Part shown: positions 15,058-18,393 of the stretch, one piece after another
How the letters are laid out: each line of letters starts with the position of its first letter
Position numbering within the stretch: position 1 is the stretch's first letter
Assembly: GCA_964430295.1 (NCBI GenBank)
Contig: CAYSEV010000026.1
Span: forward strand, 1 to 18,393
Reading direction: 5' to 3'
Length of the DNA: 18,393 bases
Source: CAYGFH01 sp964430295
GTDB lineage: Bacteria > Patescibacteriota > Microgenomatia > UBA10105 > UBA927
Program-made: the position numbers and the translations under genes
Notes under the pieces: model-generated
What the model was told of the DNA's origin: nothing
The model's input: the letters and a program-made list of their open reading frames with translations, nothing else
The model's database searches: none

Positions 15058-15062
15058 TTGAA

Positions 15063-15983
15063 ATGAGTAAGAAACTGTACGCGAATTTGCTTGCCTCCCT
15101 CGTTTTGGCGAGCCTTGTCCTTTCGGCATGTGCAGGTACTGCACCAACACAGGGTTCAGCCCTGCCAGCAGATCTCGTAGCCGTCAATGCCATTGGCTAT
15201 GGAGATATCCTTGTGTCCGAATCCGAGTTTGAGCATGTTGCAATGCAAAGCAATATGTTCGTTCCCGGAATCACAGCTCCCGCCGGATATCTTGTAGCTC
15301 GAGCGTTCGATGCGATGACCAAGGTTGAAAGTGGCTACCTGGTCGCAACTGCCCCAGCAATGTCAGCGGCGGACGCACTGCTCTTGATAGCCTCTCTAGC
15401 CATCGGCAACACCGTTCAGAATGTTACCGAAGGGCGCAACCTTGTACTGCAGGTGCAGAATCCTGACGGCACCATCGGGTACTGGGAGGTAAATCAAACC
15501 GGTCAGATTGTCAATCAGGTCACAGCATACAACATCACCGCTTCTGATGTTCAGGAAGCAGTAGAAGGAAATACAGATGTAAATGCGAACCTGCGTGACC
15601 AATGCCAAGAGCAAGGAACTGGATGCCAAGCAACCCCGGGACCTCAAAAAACTGCGGTAGTTTTTGGCGATATCGGTGACTCATCACTGGTTGCGATCCT
15701 CCAGCTTTGGGGCATACAAGGAACTCTGTATGAGAACGCATCGTCATTGTTGGCTGATACGAGAAACTTCGATGTTGTGATCATCCGCGCAGGTGACGAT
15801 GCATGGAGGTTGGACTACTTTGCTCAGATTAAAGCCCGCTGGCCCATGGCGAAGATCATAGTCATGAGTGGTGGCTCGTACGAATCAAAAGCAAAGGAAT
15901 TGGGCGCGGACGGCTATCATCAGAGCGAGACTGGCCCTGAGACAATGAAAGCCTTGTTACAATCCCTGGGTTTGATGCCGTAA
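15063..15983 (+). CDS. Lipoprotein with degenerate receiver-like C-terminal domain
   Basis: 306 residues. A Lys-containing N-terminus, hydrophobic core and lipobox LSAC with C23 make it a lipoprotein anchored on the outer face of the membrane. The middle (about 24-190) is of unknown family and includes a possible disulphide pair in the CQEQGTGC segment. Residues about 196-303 look like a response-regulator receiver: KTAVVFGD as strand 1, FDVVIIRAGDD as strand 3, KIIVMSGG as strand 4, LGADGYHQSE as strand 5. The phospho-acceptor Asp position is R242 and the conserved Lys is missing, so it cannot work as a normal receiver. The gene is G+C-richer than its neighbours (34 of 60 bases at 15121-15180 against 20 of 60 at 8521-8580) and has a strong SD, which suggests a different origin. 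A terminator follows. Confidence 0.75.
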   Translation: MSKKLYANLLASLVLASLVLSACAGTAPTQGSALPADLVAVNAIGYGDILVSESEFEHVAMQSNMFVPGITAPAGYLVARAFDAMTKVESGYLVATAPAMSAADALLLIASLAIGNTVQNVTEGRNLVLQVQNPDGTIGYWEVNQTGQIVNQVTAYNITASDVQEAVEGNTDVNANLRDQCQEQGTGCQATPGPQKTAVVFGDIGDSSLVAILQLWGIQGTLYENASSLLADTRNFDVVIIRAGDDAWRLDYFAQIKARWPMAKIIVMSGGSYESKAKELGADGYHQSETGPETMKALLQSLGLMP

Positions 15984-16000
15984 ACGGTATAAGGAGACAG

Positions 16001-16013
16001 TGTGCAATGCACA
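16001..16013. repeat. Palindrome TGTGCA-A-TGCACA
   Basis: A perfect 13-bp palindrome 17 bases after the lipoprotein stop, between two direct copies of AAACGGTA (15982-15989 and 16013-16020) and next to a stray AAGGAG (15991-15996). It could be a protein-binding site or part of the 3' UTR structure; nothing identifies it. Confidence 0.5.
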
Positions 16014-16043
16014 AACGGTAATTCATGCTGTTTCTTTCCTAGT

Positions 16044-16102
16044 CGACCCTCTGAAGGTTTTGTGCCGGTGCACACAATTTCTTCATGAGGGTCGTTTTTT
16101 TT
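16044..16102 (+). terminator. Rho-independent terminator after the lipoprotein gene
   Basis: CGACCCTC (16044-16051) pairs with GAGGGTCG (16087-16094), followed by eight T residues (16095-16102). The stem extends inward by TGAAG/CTTCA with one bulged T, and an inner TTGTG/CACAA arm, so it is unusually long. It ends the lipoprotein transcript and isolates it from the sortase operon. Confidence 0.9.
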
Positions 16103-16117
16103 GTGTATATTTCACGA

Positions 16118-16145
16118 TTGCAAAGGAACGTAATCCTTATATAAT
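16118..16145 (+). promoter_or_regulatory. Promoter of the sortase operon (TTGCAA / TATAAT)
   Basis: TTGCAA (16118-16123), 16 bp, TATAAT (16140-16145), then 12 bases to ATG 16158, so a 5' UTR of about five bases. The -35 and spacing equal those of the PfkB gene promoter. No SD is present. Confidence 0.7.
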
Positions 16146-16157
16146 GAATACAGGCGT

Positions 16158-17351
16158 ATGAATTTATTGCTATCGTTTGCATTATTTTTACTGAGTACAT
16201 TTGCTATTCTCCCATCTATTTCCCCTGTCTCTGCCGCTGCTCTTCCGTATGGAAATGGCTATTACACGAATTTGTGTGGAACAGGAACAGCAGCTACGGC
16301 TGACACCTGCAATAAAGGTTGTAATCCGCAAACTGGCAGCTGCACATCTGATAAGCCTTATGTGTTTAAATGGACCTGCAGCGGGAACATGCAGGACTGC
16401 AGATTGAATGAAACAACAGCGGCAAAGTCCCAAAATATCGGAAACACAACATGTGATCAAACAGTCTCTATCCAGGTCTATAATCGTAATTGCCGTTCAT
16501 ATTTTGGCTGGATCTGTAATGAGAGTAATCTTCAGGATTCTATGCTCTGGTACTCTGGGTCATGCGGATCCTCACCCACGCCAACCGTACCCGCCTCATC
16601 GGCGGGCAGGCAGCAGACAAACATAACAACGCAAACGGAAGCATGTGAGGAACTAACAGTAACAAAAGGAAACAATTCGAAAATGCCCGCTACCATCGGG
16701 TTTCATGTACAGGCGACCGGCGCATACGGCTACAGGTTTTATTTTGGTGACAGCACTATGAGTGAATCAGCACTGCCTGACACAGAACACCGCTACGATG
16801 TATCTGGAACGTTTACCCCACGTGTGGAAATTAAAGATAAACTCGGTGCCTGGGTTGGAAGTGGCAGATGTGAAACGATCGCAACAGTACAGCCAAATAC
16901 ACTCGAAACACAAAAATCAGACTGCTCCGATCTCTTTATTATTGATGGAAATGATACGCAGGCACCTGCAACTGTATCACTGCGTGTCACCGGCTATGAT
17001 AATAAAGGAGCCATACAGAAATATAAAATTACCGGAAGTACCAATCAATCTGTGGAGAGTACCAGTGGCGCATTTCAGATGAAATTTGAAAAACCCGGCA
17101 CGTATGTACTCCATGGATCGATTCTGGATAGCACCAATGCATGGAAAACAGGTGGTGAATCCTGTACAAAAACCGTCTATGTGCGAACCGCAACTCTCAG
17201 TGAACAACCAGAAACAGGGACTCCGACTATACTCACAGTTCTGGCACTTGCAAGTGGTGTTATCGGCATAAGCTTTTTGATTTCTACCCGATCAGTGAAA
17301 AAGGCGGTCAGAGCAACATCGAAGAAACATACGCGTAAAAAGCGGTCATGA
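16158..17351 (+). CDS. Sortase-substrate surface protein with QPETG anchor and PKD-like domains
   Basis: 397 residues. A signal peptide (about 1-27, ending in VSAAA) leads into a Cys-rich domain (about 30-135; many CxxxC-like pairs, e.g. DTCNKGCNPQTGSC), then a Pro/Thr linker (about 137-155) that contains an in-frame repeat. Two beta-sandwich, PKD-like domains follow (about 157-245 and 253-343), each starting with a Cys and a KGNN/DGND turn; the first has YRFYFGDS and YDVSGTFTPRVEI, the second FEKPGTYVLHGSI. The C-terminus is a sorting signal: QPETG (350-354), a hydrophobic span (about 357-376), and a basic tail. The stop overlaps the sortase start (ATGA), so the neighbouring sortase is very probably its anchoring enzyme. 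Expected location is the cell surface, covalently attached. Function unknown, adhesion being one possibility. Confidence 0.85.
   Translation: MNLLLSFALFLLSTFAILPSISPVSAAALPYGNGYYTNLCGTGTAATADTCNKGCNPQTGSCTSDKPYVFKWTCSGNMQDCRLNETTAAKSQNIGNTTCDQTVSIQVYNRNCRSYFGWICNESNLQDSMLWYSGSCGSSPTPTVPASSAGRQQTNITTQTEACEELTVTKGNNSKMPATIGFHVQATGAYGYRFYFGDSTMSESALPDTEHRYDVSGTFTPRVEIKDKLGAWVGSGRCETIATVQPNTLETQKSDCSDLFIIDGNDTQAPATVSLRVTGYDNKGAIQKYKITGSTNQSVESTSGAFQMKFEKPGTYVLHGSILDSTNAWKTGGESCTKTVYVRTATLSEQPETGTPTILTVLALASGVIGISFLISTRSVKKAVRATSKKHTRKKRS
16590..16606. repeat. GC-rich hairpin repeat inside a coding sequence
   Basis: CCCGCCTCATCGGCGGG has a 6-bp stem and 5-base loop and is followed by CAGGCAG. It is read in frame as part of VPASSAGRQQ (residues 144-153) in the linker of the surface protein. 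It resembles the dispersed intergenic hairpins of this window in style, though not in exact sequence. Confidence 0.65.
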
Positions 17352-17965
17352 AGCGTTTATATACCACACCCAAATCCCCTTTGTACTTTACTGTCGCTGG
17401 ACTTGTGTTACTTGCCTGTTTTGTCTTATGGCTCATCAGTGTGGTTGTACCGGTAACGATTATCGAACTCAGCTACCAACTGAAACATCTGATGATTCGA
17501 GAACTTATAGTCCCGCAATTTACGACTGAAACACATAAAGACAGCATAGTCATTCCATCTGTATTTATAGATGAGCCCATTATATTTAATGTCGACCCTA
17601 ATGACAGCAAGGTGTACTTAGAGGCACTCAAACGTGGCATTGCACACGCATCTGGTACAGGATTTCCCGGATCCGGAACCATGGGGTACTACTTTGCTCA
17701 CTCTTCTACCCCAACATTTGTAAAACAATTTAATGCTGTATTTTACCTCCTCCATAAACTGTCTATTGGTGATACTGTGTATATATTTCATCAGGGAGTA
17801 CGGTACGATTATATAGTGTACGCAAAACAGATTGTGGATCCGAAAGACACATCGTTTTTGCGCTATACCAATCCAGTTGAAACGATTGTGCTACAGACTT
17901 GTTGGCCCCCCGGAACAACATCCGAGAGGCTACTGGTTTTTGCTAAGCGTACACAACATGAATAG
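17348..17965 (+). CDS. Sortase family transpeptidase
   Basis: 205 residues, normal for a sortase. It cleaves the sorting signal between Thr and Gly and links the protein to an envelope nucleophile. An N-terminal membrane span (about 13-38) is followed by the beta-barrel catalytic domain. The catalytic triad is present: H118 (YYFAHSS), C185 (LQTCWPPG) and R194 (TTSERLLVF). The start overlaps the substrate's stop as ATGA, so the two are translationally coupled, and the pair should be a dedicated one. The class (D/E-like by size and TC-x-P-xG motif) is tentative. Related C-terminal sequence is repeated 130 bp downstream. Confidence 0.95.
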   Translation: MKRLYTTPKSPLYFTVAGLVLLACFVLWLISVVVPVTIIELSYQLKHLMIRELIVPQFTTETHKDSIVIPSVFIDEPIIFNVDPNDSKVYLEALKRGIAHASGTGFPGSGTMGYYFAHSSTPTFVKQFNAVFYLLHKLSIGDTVYIFHQGVRYDYIVYAKQIVDPKDTSFLRYTNPVETIVLQTCWPPGTTSERLLVFAKRTQHE

Positions 17966-18050
17966 TCTGTTTTTTTACCGTGGCATGTATAGCGCTTCCC
18001 ACTTCTCGAGGGCTTCGTCCTCGCATCAGTGGAGCGCGTATACGGGGCAT
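17966..18050. other. Junction segment with nested hairpin between sortase and its fragment
   Basis: Non-coding spacer. CCACT ... CGAGG-GCTTCGT-CCTCG ... AGTGG (about 17999-18032) forms a nested hairpin, G+C-richer than the flanks. It resembles the other repeat elements and may mark where DNA was inserted or a sortase copy was broken. Confidence 0.6.
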
Positions 18051-18107
18051 AGCCCCGGAACTACATCTGAGAGATTATTGGTGTTTGCCAAACGAATACA
18101 ACGATGA
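18051..18107 (+). pseudogene. C-terminal remnant of a second sortase
   Basis: The frame reads SPGTTSERLLVFAKRIQR and a stop, against PPGTTSERLLVFAKRTQHE at the end of the intact sortase. The run of 14 residues from the second Pro of the motif to KR is identical in protein, but nine of these codons differ by synonymous changes. It keeps the catalytic Arg but lacks the Cys and His. The match starts sharply at CCCCGGAAC (18053; 17907 in the intact gene). Its TGA overlaps the next start as ATGA, the arrangement of a functional operon, so this was probably the end of a real sortase gene. Confidence 0.8.
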
Positions 18108-18393
18108 AACATGTTCAAGTAGGAATGAATCTTTTTCGGCGACTTATACGTCGTCTTCTTCGTGCACGCAAACGAATGAAACTTTTTGGTTTTTTTGCAC
18201 TCCTTGTATCGCTTCTGACTACGGCACACATTTATAGCACTGCATGGGTCTATCCGAACACCTATATAAATGGTACACGTATGGCATTTAAACGATCTTC
18301 GGACGTTGATGCCTATAGAATGAACCTTCTGTCTACTGTATTTAAAATGCGCGTGAAAGACCGCGAATATCCCTATACGTATACCGATTTTGG
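18104..18393 (+). CDS. VanW / peptidoglycan-binding-like membrane protein, 5' part
   Basis: The frame is open to the window end (96 codons and two bases), so the gene is incomplete. A basic N-terminus (FRRLIRRLLRARKRMK) precedes one membrane span (about 30-48, LFGFFALLVSLLTTAHIY), then YPNTYINGTRMAF and a tail with YPYTYTDFG. The pattern of a tyrosine/glycine start strand followed by a Y-x-Y-T-x-x-D-G element is like the putative peptidoglycan-binding domain found in front of VanW and some L,D-transpeptidases. Only the first third is visible, so the family call is tentative. ATG overlaps the stop of the sortase remnant. It should be an envelope protein with an outward-facing domain. Confidence 0.55.
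   Translation, partial: MKHVQVGMNLFRRLIRRLLRARKRMKLFGFFALLVSLLTTAHIYSTAWVYPNTYINGTRMAFKRSSDVDAYRMNLLSTVFKMRVKDREYPYTYTDF

Larger units (their letters stand above)
14365..15062. other. Roughly 700-bp intergenic region with many hairpins
   Basis: No protein gene is credible here. Left part (14365-14630) holds the dcd 5' region and a 6-bp dyad TTCGAT/ATCGAA (14466-14471 and 14481-14486). From 14631 inverted repeats come one after another: CCGATC/GATCGG (14631-14650), a near palindrome ACCGT-TTACGTAT-ACGGT (14686-14703), a long hairpin (14703-14758), AGGTTGA/TCAACCT (14750-14768), and the leader described separately (14843-15057). Such density suggests structured RNA or DNA sites rather than random spacer. 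The terminator of a preceding transcript could also be among them, but none is followed by a T run. Confidence 0.6.

Noticed and set aside
16007..16021. Four-codon frame (ATG to TAA) after AAGGAG
   Set aside because: Spacing fits an SD, but such a short frame next to a palindrome and a terminator has no further support.
17832..18050. 91-codon frame across the sortase end and junction
   Set aside because: Only its last 18 codons match a protein; the rest is a shadow of the sortase and of a hairpin.
1..18393. CRISPR array, tRNA or rRNA genes, transposase
   Set aside because: No regularly spaced direct repeats, no cloverleaf with conserved arms, and no transposase-like frame was seen.

Overview
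The window looks like part of a small, moderately AT-rich bacterial genome of the Candidate Phyla Radiation (Patescibacteria), possibly Microgenomates-like. This is inference. It rests on short gene-dense operons, many proteins with no recognisable family, a class-type sortase with its substrate and a VanW-like protein, an archaeal-flavoured thymidylate synthase fusion, dispersed GC-rich hairpin repeats, and genes whose start codon sits directly under a -10 box. TGA is used as a stop codon throughout (for example glmS), which argues against the code-25 groups.

Layout. 78-1412 (+): an HD-domain phosphohydrolase and a P-loop nucleotide-kinase-like protein. 1413-1902: a non-coding mosaic of inverted repeats. 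1903-3693 (+): glmS, which makes glucosamine-6-phosphate for the cell envelope. 3767-6379 (-): a two-gene cassette (secreted coiled-coil protein plus small membrane-anchored protein) present twice in tandem, of unknown function. 6441-7274 (-): a PfkB sugar kinase. 7348-12167: a block of two unknown proteins, a gluzincin-peptidase-like protein that has lost a zinc-binding His, and a divergent MurA-like enolpyruvyl transferase with Asp in place of the catalytic Cys. 12192-14364 (-): dCTP deaminase followed by a thymidylate synthase fused to an MtrA-like N-terminal domain; together they form a dCTP to dUMP to dTMP route. 14365-16102: a long structured leader, a GC-rich lipoprotein gene with a degenerate receiver-like domain, and a strong terminator; its composition and its Shine-Dalgarno site set it apart from its neighbours. 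16158-18393 (+): a sortase substrate, its sortase, a fragment of a second sortase, and the start of a VanW/peptidoglycan-binding-like gene, cut by the window end.

Two themes tie the window together. The first is expression: most first genes of transcription units have a -10 hexamer exactly six bases before ATG, or 7-12 bases before it, so they should make leaderless or nearly leaderless mRNAs, while glmS and the lipoprotein gene have true SD sites inside foldable leaders. The second is envelope biology: glmS, the MurA-like protein, the sortase pair, the VanW-like gene, the lipoprotein and the duplicated coiled-coil cassette all point to the cell surface. The best candidates for something undescribed are the duplicated cassette (3767-6379), the structured leader plus lipoprotein unit (about 14700-16102), and the sortase fragment fused by ATGA overlap to the next gene.
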